Shown here: positions 6,225 through 14,439 of the stretch, in pieces | Position numbering within the stretch: position 1 is the first letter of the stretch | How the letters are laid out: each line of letters begins with the position of its first letter | NCBI GenBank assembly: GCA_028684405.1 | Contig: JAQUGA010000023.1 | Coordinates: 1-16,570, forward strand | Direction: 5' to 3' | DNA from: Bacteroidales bacterium | Lineage (GTDB): Bacteria; Bacteroidota; Bacteroidia; Bacteroidales; WCHB1-69 | Length of the DNA: 16,570 bases | The notes under the pieces: model-generated | Seen by the model: the letters and a program-made list of their open reading frames with translations, nothing else | Databases searched by the model: none | What the model was told of the DNA's origin: nothing | Made by a program: the position numbers and the translations under genes

Positions 6225-8132
6225 ATGCTAAAAACAAAATACAAACTACTCAATACAATAAATTCTCCAGCGGATTTGAAAAAAATACCACTCGAGAAAT
6301 TGGTTGATGTTTGCAATGAATTAAGAGGCTACATCATCGACATTATTAGCCACAATCCAGGGCATTTAGGAGCCAGCTTGGGGACCGTTGAGCTGACGGT
6401 TGCTCTTCTTTATGTGTTTGATATTCCGAACGATAAGTTGGTTTGGGATGTTGGCCATCAATCCTACGGACATAAAATTCTTACAGGTAGAAAAGATAGG
6501 TTTCACACCATTAGAACACATCGCGGATTAAGTGGTTTCCCTAAAATGAATGAAAGCGAATTCGATTCATTTGGAACCGGTCACTCATCCACCTCTATTT
6601 CTGCAATTTTAGGTTTTGCTACGGCAGCTCAATTGGATAAAAATACAAAAAGACAACATATTGCTGTCATAGGCGATGGTTCAATGACCGCTGGAATGGC
6701 TTTTGAAGCCCTAAACAACGCAGGAAGCTCAGATACCAATATGTTGGTCATTTTAAACGATAACGGCATCGCCATCGACAAAAGTGTGGGTGCGTTGGAT
6801 AGATACCTGACTACTATTTCTACTTCAAAAAAATACAACGCTCTCAAAGAAAAAGTTTGGAAATTACTTTCTCGCAATAATGCTCATGGAACCGTTACCA
6901 GAGATATTATTCAGCAGATTGAAAATGGCATTAAAGGCTCGCTTTTAAGTCAAAGTAACTTTTTTGAATCGCTAAATTTACGTTATTTTGGACCTACATC
7001 AGGTCATAATGTTGTTCGTTTGGTCCGCTTATTAATGGATTTGAAAAGAATTAATGGTCCTAAACTTCTTCACATTCATACTCAAAAAGGAAAAGGATTG
7101 CCTTACGCCGAAGCCGATCAAACTACATTTCACGCACCTGGGAAATTTAATCCCGAAACAGGAGAGATTATTTCTACTTCTTGTGCCGATGATCCGCCCA
7201 GATATCAAGATGTTTTTGGTCATACTTTGCTTTCTTTGGCCAAACGCAATGATAAAATTGTGGGAATAACTCCAGCTATGGGTTCAGGTTGCTCGCTGGA
7301 TATTATGATGGAGAAAATACCCGAACGGACTTTTGATGTTGGCATTGCCGAACAACATGCAGTGACTTTTGCTGCAGGTATGGCTGCTGATGGATATCTT
7401 CCTTTTTGCAATATTTACAGTTCCTTTTTGCAAAGAGCCTATGATCAAATCATTCACGATGTTGCTATTCAAAATCTTCCTGTTGTTTTTTGCATCGACC
7501 GTGGTGGCTTGGTAGGCGAAGATGGAGCAACTCATCATGGAATTTATGATATCGCTTTTTTACGACCCATTCCAAATTTAATCATAAGTTCACCCATCAA
7601 TGAGTTTGAACTTCGAAATTTGATGTATACCGCACAGTTGAAGGCGAATTCGCCTTTTGTAATTCGCTATCCAAAAGGAAAAGGAACCCTGAAATTATGG
7701 CGTAACAAAATGGAGGAAATCCCAATAGGTAAAGGCAATATCATTAAAAAAGGGAGAAAAATTGCCATTTTATCCTATGGTCCCATTGGAAATAATGTCA
7801 TAAAAGCAATGGAAATTTTGGATTACCTTCAAATAAAACCCTCGCATTACGACATGCGGTTTGTAAAACCCTTAGACCAAGAGTTGTTGCACGAAATTCA
7901 CAAACAATATCCGGCGATTATCACGATAGAGGATGGTGTTAAAATTGGAGGTTTTGGTGCGGCTGTTCAGGAGTTTTTCTCGGATAATAGATATCAAAAT
8001 CATATTTATAAACTTGGAGTAAACGACACTATTATTGAACATGGTGCCATCGACTTGCTCTACAAAGAGTGTGGTTTAGATGTCGATTCTTTGGTAGAAA
8101 CCATAAAAAAATTGTGGAATGAACTTTCCTAA
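6225..8132 (+). CDS. dxs: 1-deoxy-D-xylulose-5-phosphate synthase
   Basis: Thiamine-diphosphate enzyme that joins pyruvate and glyceraldehyde 3-phosphate, the first step of the MEP route to isoprenoids; cytoplasmic. The length of 635 residues is normal. Visible parts are NPGHLGASLG with the active-site His47, VWDVGHQSYGHK (73-84), FGTGHSSTS (116-124), the ThDP/Mg motif GDGSMTAG (150-157) through Asn180 in LNDNGIAID, the glutamate that activates the cofactor, Glu376, in DVGIAEQHAV, and DRGGLVGEDGATHHG (425-439) in the pyrimidine-domain region. The ATG at 6225 is chosen because a TTG start at 6198 falls in the promoter box. The U32 gene starts inside its last codons (14-base overlap), so the two are very likely translationally coupled. 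Confidence 0.97.
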   Translation: MLKTKYKLLNTINSPADLKKIPLEKLVDVCNELRGYIIDIISHNPGHLGASLGTVELTVALLYVFDIPNDKLVWDVGHQSYGHKILTGRKDRFHTIRTHRGLSGFPKMNESEFDSFGTGHSSTSISAILGFATAAQLDKNTKRQHIAVIGDGSMTAGMAFEALNNAGSSDTNMLVILNDNGIAIDKSVGALDRYLTTISTSKKYNALKEKVWKLLSRNNAHGTVTRDIIQQIENGIKGSLLSQSNFFESLNLRYFGPTSGHNVVRLVRLLMDLKRINGPKLLHIHTQKGKGLPYAEADQTTFHAPGKFNPETGEIISTSCADDPPRYQDVFGHTLLSLAKRNDKIVGITPAMGSGCSLDIMMEKIPERTFDVGIAEQHAVTFAAGMAADGYLPFCNIYSSFLQRAYDQIIHDVAIQNLPVVFCIDRGGLVGEDGATHHGIYDIAFLRPIPNLIISSPINEFELRNLMYTAQLKANSPFVIRYPKGKGTLKLWRNKMEEIPIGKGNIIKKGRKIAILSYGPIGNNVIKAMEILDYLQIKPSHYDMRFVKPLDQELLHEIHKQYPAIITIEDGVKIGGFGAAVQEFFSDNRYQNHIYKLGVNDTIIEHGAIDLLYKECGLDVDSLVETIKKLWNELS

Positions 8133-9378
8133 AAAAAAGATTGAAATAATGTCGCCAGTAGGCTCTTATGAGTCACTGCATGCTGCCATTCAGGGCGGTG
8201 CCAATTCTGTTTATTTTGGAATTGGAAATCTGAATATGCGTTCTCGTTCGTCTGCAAATTTTACGATTGATGATTTGAAAACAATTTCTGAAATTTGCAA
8301 AGAACATCAGATAAAAAGCTATTTAACGCTAAACACCATCATTTATAATAATGAAATTGAGGAGATGAAGCAGATTGCAAATGCTGCCAAAGAAAATGGT
8401 ATCAATGCTGTTATTGCTTCCGATACGGCTGTTTTGCAATATCTAAAAAGCATTGGACAAGAAATCCATTTATCTACTCAATGCAATATTACAAACATCG
8501 AAGCCGTGAAATTTTATTCCCATTTTGCGGATGTAATTGTTACCGCTCGGGAGTTGAGTTTAAAACAGGTAAAAGAGATCGTAACACAAATACAAGCAGA
8601 AAACATCTGTGGACCTTCTGGAAATCCAATTCAAATTGAGATTTTTGTTCACGGAGCCCTCTGTATGGCGGTTTCTGGCAAATGTTATATCAGTTTAGAC
8701 AATTTTGGATTTTCGGCCAATCGAGGTGCGTGTTTACAACCTTGTCGTAGAGCCTACAAAGTAGAAGATTACGACAACGAAATCGAATTGATGGTTGACA
8801 ATCAGTATATTATGTCGCCAAAAGATCTTTGTACCATCGGTTTTTTAGATAAAATTATTGATGCTGGAGTCAGCGTTTTTAAAATTGAAGGACGCGGTCG
8901 TTCGGCAGAATACGTAAAAACGGTTACGCAATGCTATCGCGAAGCAGCAGATGCTGTTTTAGACGGAACATATGACGAAGCTAAAAAAGCACACTGGATG
9001 GAACGACTTGGAAAAGTCTACAACAGAGGCTTTTGGGACGGTTATTATTTAGGCCGAAAAGTGGGAGAATGGACTGAAAAATACGGCTCTTTGGCTACCC
9101 GAAAAAAGAAATACATTGGAAAAGTAAACAACTATTTTTCAAAACTGAGTGTTGCTGAAATAAAAATAGAAGCCAGCGAATTGAATCATAAAGATGAAAT
9201 TATTATTTCGGGACCCACAACTGGCGTTTACGAAGATGTTTTGGAAGAAATCAGAGTCGATTTAAAACCAACAACCAAAGCCAAACAAGGCGATGTTTGC
9301 TCGATTCCTGTAAAAAGTGAAGTCAGAAGAAACGATAAACTTTATATTTGGATTGAAAACAAGGAAGACGTTGAATAA
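8119..9378 (+). CDS. trhP: U32 (peptidase-like) family protein, probable tRNA uridine-34 5-hydroxylation protein
   Basis: A 419-residue member of the U32 family, which was named as peptidases. The best-studied relatives (E. coli TrhP/YegQ, Bacillus YrrN/YrrO) carry out prephenate-dependent hydroxylation of U34 in tRNA. The N-terminal barrel starts IEIMSPVGSYESL, as in TrhP. The family signature is at 174-192, beginning EIFVHGALCMAVSGKC. Four cysteines at 182, 189, 205 and 209 (C-x6-C-x15-C-x3-C) match the set that binds an iron-sulfur cluster in characterised relatives. FKIEGRGRSAEYV (254-266) and the C-terminal small barrel with KQGDVCSIPV support the longer TrhP/YrrO form rather than UbiU/UbiV. 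It overlaps dxs by 14 bases. The name is inferred from family and length; a 23S rRNA hydroxylase (RlhA) role is less likely. Confidence 0.82.
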   Translation: MNFPKKKIEIMSPVGSYESLHAAIQGGANSVYFGIGNLNMRSRSSANFTIDDLKTISEICKEHQIKSYLTLNTIIYNNEIEEMKQIANAAKENGINAVIASDTAVLQYLKSIGQEIHLSTQCNITNIEAVKFYSHFADVIVTARELSLKQVKEIVTQIQAENICGPSGNPIQIEIFVHGALCMAVSGKCYISLDNFGFSANRGACLQPCRRAYKVEDYDNEIELMVDNQYIMSPKDLCTIGFLDKIIDAGVSVFKIEGRGRSAEYVKTVTQCYREAADAVLDGTYDEAKKAHWMERLGKVYNRGFWDGYYLGRKVGEWTEKYGSLATRKKKYIGKVNNYFSKLSVAEIKIEASELNHKDEIIISGPTTGVYEDVLEEIRVDLKPTTKAKQGDVCSIPVKSEVRRNDKLYIWIENKEDVE

Positions 9379-9404
9379 TTGTCTTTTTGGTATTATAAAA
9401 ACAG

Positions 9405-10163
9405 ATGCATGAATATATGACGAAGGCGACAATTATCCTACTTTTCGCAATATTTTTTCCTTCTTTTGTTGTTCAAGCGAACTTTTTGACGGAGCAGAAA
9501 AAATATGCAAGAGTCAGAACTGCAATTAAAGAAAAGCAAGGTTTTATTGAAAAAAACCTCAAAGAAAACCAATTGACCATTGATGATTTTAATTTGCTTT
9601 TTGTTGCATACAAAGACAATGATTTGCTTGAAGTTTATGCCAAAAAGAAACTAGGTGCGAAATACAAGAAAATTAATTCGTATGTGATTTGTGCTCGTTC
9701 GGGCCAACTTGGACCCAAAAGAAAACAAGGAGACGAACAAGTTCCAGAGGGTTTCTATCACATTGACCGATTTAATCCATCAAGTAGCTTTTATTTATCA
9801 CTTGGAATTAATTATCCCAATCTTGGCGACAAAAGAAAAAGCAAAGCTCATAATTTAGGAGGAGACATTTTTATTCATGGCTCATGCGTCACAATAGGCT
9901 GTTTGCCAATGACTGACAACTACATAAAAGAGATATATTTATTGGCCGTTCATGCAAAAAACAATGGTCAGTCTAAAATCCCAGTTTATATTTTTCCATT
10001 CAAAATGACAGACCAAAATCTGAAAACATATAAAACAAAATTTAAGGATAATAAAGAGTTAATCTCATTTTGGGACAATCTGAAAATCGGATATGACAAA
10101 TTCTTTAAAGACCAAAAAGAGATAAGTGTAAAGTTTGCAGAAAATGGAGATTATATTTTCTAG
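9405..10163 (+). CDS. Secreted L,D-transpeptidase-fold protein (YkuD superfamily, YafK/DpaA-like)
   Basis: A 252-residue periplasmic protein with an N-terminal signal (hydrophobic run about residues 9-24, possible cleavage after VQA). The catalytic motif is IHGSCVTIGCLPMTD, giving His158 and nucleophile Cys166 in the usual H-x7-C spacing of YkuD enzymes; a second Cys is at 161. QVPEGFYHID (112-121) is the conserved substrate-side turn. This version of the motif, ending in GC-x-x-MT, resembles YafK (DpaA), which in E. coli cuts the lipoprotein-peptidoglycan link, rather than the classical cross-linking enzymes. An inner ATG at 9417 (MTKATII) is an equally plausible start. It follows the U32 gene by 26 bases and may be co-transcribed. 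The reaction, cross-linking, hydrolysis or protein anchoring, cannot be decided from sequence. Confidence 0.85.
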   Translation: MHEYMTKATIILLFAIFFPSFVVQANFLTEQKKYARVRTAIKEKQGFIEKNLKENQLTIDDFNLLFVAYKDNDLLEVYAKKKLGAKYKKINSYVICARSGQLGPKRKQGDEQVPEGFYHIDRFNPSSSFYLSLGINYPNLGDKRKSKAHNLGGDIFIHGSCVTIGCLPMTDNYIKEIYLLAVHAKNNGQSKIPVYIFPFKMTDQNLKTYKTKFKDNKELISFWDNLKIGYDKFFKDQKEISVKFAENGDYIF

Positions 10164-10264
10164 GAATTGATATTTTTTACAAATAAATAATATAATAATA
10201 AACCAAATATACTTGAATAAGGAAGGTTTTTTCTTGTTCAAAAATCCACAGAAAGCATAAAACA

Positions 10265-10699
10265 ATGAAGATCTATTTTCACATATTAACTGTTTTATCG
10301 CTCATCATTTTATCAAGTTGCACAAATGATTATTCGAGTGACAAAATGGTTTCTCCAAGCGAAAAATATTATTTTATTACAAAAATTAATCGAACAGACA
10401 AATCAAAAGATAACTACACTGACGTGGTGATATCGCTTTATACTGTAGAAGGAAAACTGTTGACAAATTTGAACACAAAAGCAGCTGATTCAAATAAATG
10501 GGCCATAGGATGGGATTCTAAAGAAGACATTATCATACTGAATAGTAGTGATATTGGAACCTATTCTTGGAGAATTGAGAATGGTGAATTTATAGAAATC
10601 GAACTGACGGAATCTATAAGAGAACAAGCGGAAGAGATACTAAATATAAATCTCAGAATAAGTGATAAAAATTGCTTTTTACCCAAACTGAGGAAATGA
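10265..10699 (+). CDS. Small predicted lipoprotein, function unknown
   Basis: A 144-residue protein with a type II signal: MKIYFHI, a hydrophobic core, then ILSSC, which predicts lipidation at Cys19. The mature part (SPSEKYYFITKI, VVISLYTVEGKLL, WAIGWDSKEDIIILNSSDIGTYSW) alternates strands and turns like a small beta domain. I recognise no family motif. It begins 101 bases after the L,D-transpeptidase-fold gene, in a very AT-rich gap without a clear promoter. Its last 21 bases overlap the 3' end of the converging ispD gene, and no terminator hairpin is visible there. The reading frame, signal and lipobox support a real gene; a role is not assignable. Confidence 0.72.
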   Translation: MKIYFHILTVLSLIILSSCTNDYSSDKMVSPSEKYYFITKINRTDKSKDNYTDVVISLYTVEGKLLTNLNTKAADSNKWAIGWDSKEDIIILNSSDIGTYSWRIENGEFIEIELTESIREQAEEILNINLRISDKNCFLPKLRK

Positions 10700-11377
10700 C
10701 GCATTGTTTTTAAAAAATTCCGACAAAGCAGAAGCGATTATTAAATCAGCTGGATTGGTAATTTTGATGTTTTCTGGAATTCCAGGATAAAAATGCAATT
10801 TTCCAAAACAATTTTCATAGACGCTTCCATCATCCGTAAAATCACTTTTATAACCCAATTGATAGGCTTCTGTGATTTTTTCAGTTCGAAAACACTGCGG
10901 AGTTTGAACGGAATAAACTGAATTCCTGTCAACAAAAGTGAGATACTCATCTTTCAAAATTCGAATGCTATCGGTAACGGGATTAACAGGGATGGCGACA
11001 TCAAAATCATGAGCAGCAATAAAAGCATTTTGAATCATTTCTTGCGACACAAAAGGTCTCACGCCATCGTGAATGGCTACAAAATCGGCAGATTGCACAT
11101 AAGGCAATGCATTTTGGATGGAATGAAAGCGCGTTTCGCCCCCAGCAACAAGCTGATGAGGAATTTCAAAACCATGCTTATTCACAAGCTTTTCCCATTC
11201 TAGAATAGCGTGCAATGGAAGCGTAATTACAATTTGTATTTTATCATCAAAAAGATAAAAAGCTTTGATTGAAAGCATTAAAATAGGAATACTCCCAATT
11301 TCAATAAATTGTTTGGGAGTATTCTGTTTCATTCGGTTTCCAATCCCACCGGCTGTGATTATAACAGCTTTTTTCAT
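10679..11377 (-). CDS. ispD: 2-C-methyl-D-erythritol 4-phosphate cytidylyltransferase
   Basis: Third step of the MEP isoprenoid pathway: transfers CMP from CTP to methylerythritol phosphate; cytoplasmic. The 232-residue length is standard. Visible motifs are the nucleotide loop ITAGGIGNRM (7-16, usually AAGxGxRM) with Arg15, PKQF with Lys22, VAGGETRFHSI (78-88), AIHDGVRPFV (101-110), NPVTDSIRI (132-140), QTPQCF (158-163), FTDDGSVYE (180-188) and ENIKITNPADL (202-212). It lies one base downstream of the queA stop and is almost certainly co-transcribed with queA. Its 3' end overlaps the converging lipoprotein gene by 21 bases. Together with dxs this confirms that the host uses the MEP route. 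Confidence 0.96.
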   Translation of the reverse strand: MKKAVIITAGGIGNRMKQNTPKQFIEIGSIPILMLSIKAFYLFDDKIQIVITLPLHAILEWEKLVNKHGFEIPHQLVAGGETRFHSIQNALPYVQSADFVAIHDGVRPFVSQEMIQNAFIAAHDFDVAIPVNPVTDSIRILKDEYLTFVDRNSVYSVQTPQCFRTEKITEAYQLGYKSDFTDDGSVYENCFGKLHFYPGIPENIKITNPADLIIASALSEFFKNNASFPQFG

Positions 11378-11378
11378 T

Positions 11379-12434
11379 TTACAATATTAACATTGCATCG
11401 CCATATGTAAGGAAGCGATACTTTTCTTTAACGGCTACTTGATATGCTTCCATCAACAAATCGTAGCCCGTAAATGCAGCAACCAGCATCATCATGGGCG
11501 ATTGAGGTGGATGAAAATTGGAAACAAGGGCATCAGAAACCAGGAAATTATAAGGAGGGAAAATAAATTTATTTGTCCATCCTTTTTCAATTTTCAAATG
11601 TCCTGATAAATAAACGGATGATTCCATTGTTTTGGCAGTAGTAGTTCCAATAGCACAAATTTTTCTTCGCTGTTCTTTAGCTGAATTTACAATTTTGGCA
11701 CAGGCTTCATCAATAATAAATTCCTCGGAATCCATTTTGTATTTGGTCAAATCTTCAACATCAATTTGCCTAAAATTGCCTAGTCCAAGGTGCAATGTGA
11801 TTTCGGCAAAGTTAATTCCTTTAATTTCAAGACGCTTTATCAACTCTCTGCTAAAATGTAATCCAGCAGTAGGAGCCGCAACAGCACCTTCGTGTTTGGC
11901 GAATATGGTTTGATAATTGGTTTTATCTTCGGGTTCAATATCTCTGATTTTTTGCAAATCATCAGGAAGTGGAGTTGTGCCAATATCTTTTAATTTTGAT
12001 TTAAACTCCTCGTGGGTTCCATCAAATAAAAACCGAAGAGTTCTACCTCTGGATGTAGTATTGTCGATAACTTCAGCAACCAAAGAATCGTCCTCACCAA
12101 AATAGAGTTTATTTCCAATTCTAATCTTACGGGCGGGGTCTACCAAAACATCCCATAACCGGCTCTCTTTATCAAGTTCACGTAAAAGTATAACTGTAAT
12201 TTTAGCTCCAGTTTTTTCTTTTTCACCATAAAGTAGGGCTGGAAAAACCATTGTGTTATTTAAAACAAAGACATCTCCATCATCAAAATAATTGATAATG
12301 TCTTTGAATAAATGATGTTCTATGGTGTTTTTCTTCCTATCTACCACCATCAATCTCGACTCGTCTCTCTCTGCTACAGGATGGATTGCAATTAATTCCT
12401 GTGGCAAGTGATACTTAAACTGTGAAAGTTTCAT
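11379..12434 (-). CDS. queA: S-adenosylmethionine:tRNA ribosyltransferase-isomerase
   Basis: Uses S-adenosylmethionine as a ribosyl donor to turn preQ1 at tRNA position 34 into epoxyqueuosine. The 351-residue length is typical. Motifs are the N-terminal FKYHLPQELIAIHP and RDESRLMVVDR (23-33), VLNNTMVFPA (57-66), HEGAVAAPTAGLHF (181-194), the ITLHLGLGNF strand (212-221), GTTTAKTMES (263-272), then LVSNFHPPQSPMMMLVAAFTG (303-323) and a YGDAMLI tail. All expected blocks are present. It is the first gene of a two-gene minus-strand operon with ispD. A -7-like box (12470-12477) lies 36 bases upstream of the ATG. The pairing of a position-34 tRNA modification gene with an MEP-pathway gene mirrors dxs with the U32 gene. 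Confidence 0.97.
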   Translation of the reverse strand: MKLSQFKYHLPQELIAIHPVAERDESRLMVVDRKKNTIEHHLFKDIINYFDDGDVFVLNNTMVFPALLYGEKEKTGAKITVILLRELDKESRLWDVLVDPARKIRIGNKLYFGEDDSLVAEVIDNTTSRGRTLRFLFDGTHEEFKSKLKDIGTTPLPDDLQKIRDIEPEDKTNYQTIFAKHEGAVAAPTAGLHFSRELIKRLEIKGINFAEITLHLGLGNFRQIDVEDLTKYKMDSEEFIIDEACAKIVNSAKEQRRKICAIGTTTAKTMESSVYLSGHLKIEKGWTNKFIFPPYNFLVSDALVSNFHPPQSPMMMLVAAFTGYDLLMEAYQVAVKEKYRFLTYGDAMLIL

Positions 12435-12469
12435 GTTGTTTTTTTATTTTAATATAACGAAAAAGAGTA

Positions 12470-12477
12470 TAAAAGTA
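12470..12477 (-). promoter_or_regulatory. Weak -7-like box before queA
   Basis: The minus strand reads TACTTTTA, one base from TAnnTTTG, 36 bases upstream of the queA ATG. No -33 TTG is at the expected distance, so this is a low-confidence call. Confidence 0.25.
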
Positions 12478-12743
12478 ATAAATCGAGAGCCCTTTGTCCA
12501 GCGTTTAAACCTTATTTAACATTATTTACCGATTTGCATTTTACAGTGAAGATATAGGTGTCCATATAATCAGATGATTAGGAGCTTTTGTCAAGAATAA
12601 TAATGGACTCAAATGCCCAATTAATATTTTCAAAAATTGAATTTATGTGAATATTTACTCCAAAGTATGGAGTTCTTTATGTCTCGTTTTCTACCTGTCT
12701 CTTTTTGAAATTTAATTTAATCTAGGAACAAGCAATAAATTTG

Positions 12744-12751
12744 TATTTTTA
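12744..12751 (+). promoter_or_regulatory. -7-like box for the Wzi-like gene
   Basis: TATTTTTA matches the -7 consensus apart from the last base and ends 12 bases before the ATG at 12764, which would give a very short leader. The same octamer precedes the aldehyde dehydrogenase gene. Confidence 0.33.
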
Positions 12752-12763
12752 CAAAAAAATTCT

Positions 12764-14422
12764 ATGAAAAATATAAATTTTTCTCAACCATTTATTTTTA
12801 TTTTATTTGTTTTTTTTACTCTAAAGTCTCTTTCTTTTGCTCAAATAATTCCAGAACACATATCCAATCAAGGAGTTTATTTGTTTCTTGATGAATTGGC
12901 AAATCAAAAAATAATTGAACTCAACTCTTTAATAAAACCCTATTCCAGAGTCTTTATTGCCGAAAAATTGACCGAGGCTCAAACAAAAAAAGAGTCTCTC
13001 AACAGTCGTCAAAAAAAAGAATTGGAACACTATTTAAGAGATTATAATCTTGAGCTGAATAAGAATTCAGAAGACTATAAATATAATTTACTTCCCCAAA
13101 AAGAGGATATTGAACTTTCTGTTTTCCCTTTTGGATTTTTTTATCACGATTCGCTTTTTCGCTTAAGCATTAAACCGATTTACGGAGTAAAAGCCTACGC
13201 CAATCACGATTCTTTAAGTTATCAGCGCTGGGGTGGTGGAGTTTTAAATGGATATATCGGAAAAAACTTTGGTTTTTATATGTCGCTTAGCGACCATCAA
13301 CACAAATATAATATTATTCGTCCTCAATATTTGAGTCAAGAACAAGGAGCCCTCTTAAAGGGCGAAGATTATCGCGATTATAGCGAAGTTCGTGGAGGAA
13401 TTACGGCCTCATGGAAGTGGGGTTCTTTAGGAATCATAAAAGATAATATATCATGGGGCGAAGGCTACCATGGAGCCAATATCTTTTCGGGAAGAACGCC
13501 CTCAACAAGCATGATAAATTTTGAACTAAAACCTACAAAATGGTTCGAATTTAAATATATTCACGCTCGTTTGGCTTCCGATATTTTAGATAGTAATAAA
13601 ACCTACAGATATAGCAGCGGAGGGGTGAGGCGAATTATGAGAGAAAAATATCTGGTTGCTAATTTGTTTACGTTTTTACCTTTTAAAAATCTTTATATCA
13701 GTGCTGGAAACTCATTGGTATACAGCGATGAGGGAATTCAGCTGCAATATTTGAATCCATTTATGTTTTATAAATCGGTGGATGATTCTTATAACAATAC
13801 TGATAATCAGGCTGGTCACAATGCTCAGATGTTTGCATCCATTAGTTCACGGAATATAAAATATGTGCATCTCTACGCAACCGCTTTTATTGATGAAATC
13901 TCGATTCGCCGAATGAGAGACCCCGAACGTCATTCTAATTTTGTAAGTTTAAAAGCAGGAGTTAGAGCAAGCAATGTTTTCAAATCAAACATTAATTTTA
14001 CGGCCGAATATACCCGAACAAATCCACTTACTTTTCAACACTTTATCCCCACTACAAGTTTTGAAACCAATCAATATTGTCTGGGGCACTATCTTAAAGA
14101 CAATGCTGAAGAACTGTTTTTTGCTCTCGAATTCAAGCCTTATTCTCGCCTAATGATCGGAATTAATTACACCGATATTAAAAAGGGAACTCCTTACCAA
14201 TATGGAACCGTAGATCCTTGGGGAGTGCCTTTTATGGATAATGTTGATTGGAGCTCGAAACGATTTTCGGGAGTAATAAACTATGAATTGCTTTCTAAAA
14301 TTATGTTCCAGGCAGAGGGAACGGTCTATTTCAACAAAGGGAATGCACATATTTACAATCCGTTTTATTTAGCCAGAGAAAAAGGAGTTGCCTTAACTGC
14401 TGGTTTATCCATCGGATTTTAA
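12764..14422 (+). CDS. Outer-membrane beta-barrel protein, capsule-assembly Wzi-like family
   Basis: A 552-residue outer-membrane protein. A signal peptide (hydrophobic run 9-24, likely cut after SFA at 26) precedes a periplasmic helical part, where GVYLFLDELANQKIIELNS and IKPYSRVFIAEKL resemble the N-terminal segment of Bacteroidota Wzi-like proteins. From about residue 120 onward, short amphipathic strands alternate with loops rich in Tyr, Asn and Gly. The motif region WGSLGIIKDNISWGEGYHG (219-237) with SGRTPSTSMINFELKP is characteristic of the family. The chain ends in Gly-Phe, the aromatic end that the barrel-assembly machinery recognises. E. coli Wzi is a lectin that holds capsule at the surface; a surface-glycan role here is inferred. 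No polysaccharide operon surrounds it. It ends 17 bases from the converging acyltransferase gene. Confidence 0.8.
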   Translation: MKNINFSQPFIFILFVFFTLKSLSFAQIIPEHISNQGVYLFLDELANQKIIELNSLIKPYSRVFIAEKLTEAQTKKESLNSRQKKELEHYLRDYNLELNKNSEDYKYNLLPQKEDIELSVFPFGFFYHDSLFRLSIKPIYGVKAYANHDSLSYQRWGGGVLNGYIGKNFGFYMSLSDHQHKYNIIRPQYLSQEQGALLKGEDYRDYSEVRGGITASWKWGSLGIIKDNISWGEGYHGANIFSGRTPSTSMINFELKPTKWFEFKYIHARLASDILDSNKTYRYSSGGVRRIMREKYLVANLFTFLPFKNLYISAGNSLVYSDEGIQLQYLNPFMFYKSVDDSYNNTDNQAGHNAQMFASISSRNIKYVHLYATAFIDEISIRRMRDPERHSNFVSLKAGVRASNVFKSNINFTAEYTRTNPLTFQHFIPTTSFETNQYCLGHYLKDNAEELFFALEFKPYSRLMIGINYTDIKKGTPYQYGTVDPWGVPFMDNVDWSSKRFSGVINYELLSKIMFQAEGTVYFNKGNAHIYNPFYLAREKGVALTAGLSIGF

Positions 14423-14439
14423 TCAGTAGTTTTGATGGG

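Larger units (their letters stand above)
12435..12763. other. Intergenic region between the divergent queA and Wzi-like genes
   Basis: This 329-base AT-rich gap holds the presumed outward-facing promoters of queA (near 12470) and of the Wzi-like gene (near 12744). It also has a hairpin at 12657-12673 (ACTCCA, five-base loop, TGGAGT). Reading frames here are short (for example nine codons from 12679) and none looks coding. No tRNA, repeat family or terminator is evident. Confidence 0.6.

Noticed and set aside
12679..12708. Nine-codon frame MSRFLPVSF in the queA/Wzi-like gap
   Set aside because: Too short, and nothing else supports translation.
1873..14422. A capsule or polysaccharide locus linking the glycosyltransferase and the Wzi-like protein
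   Set aside because: The genes are about 9.7 kb apart with housekeeping genes between, and there are no flippase, polymerase or export genes.
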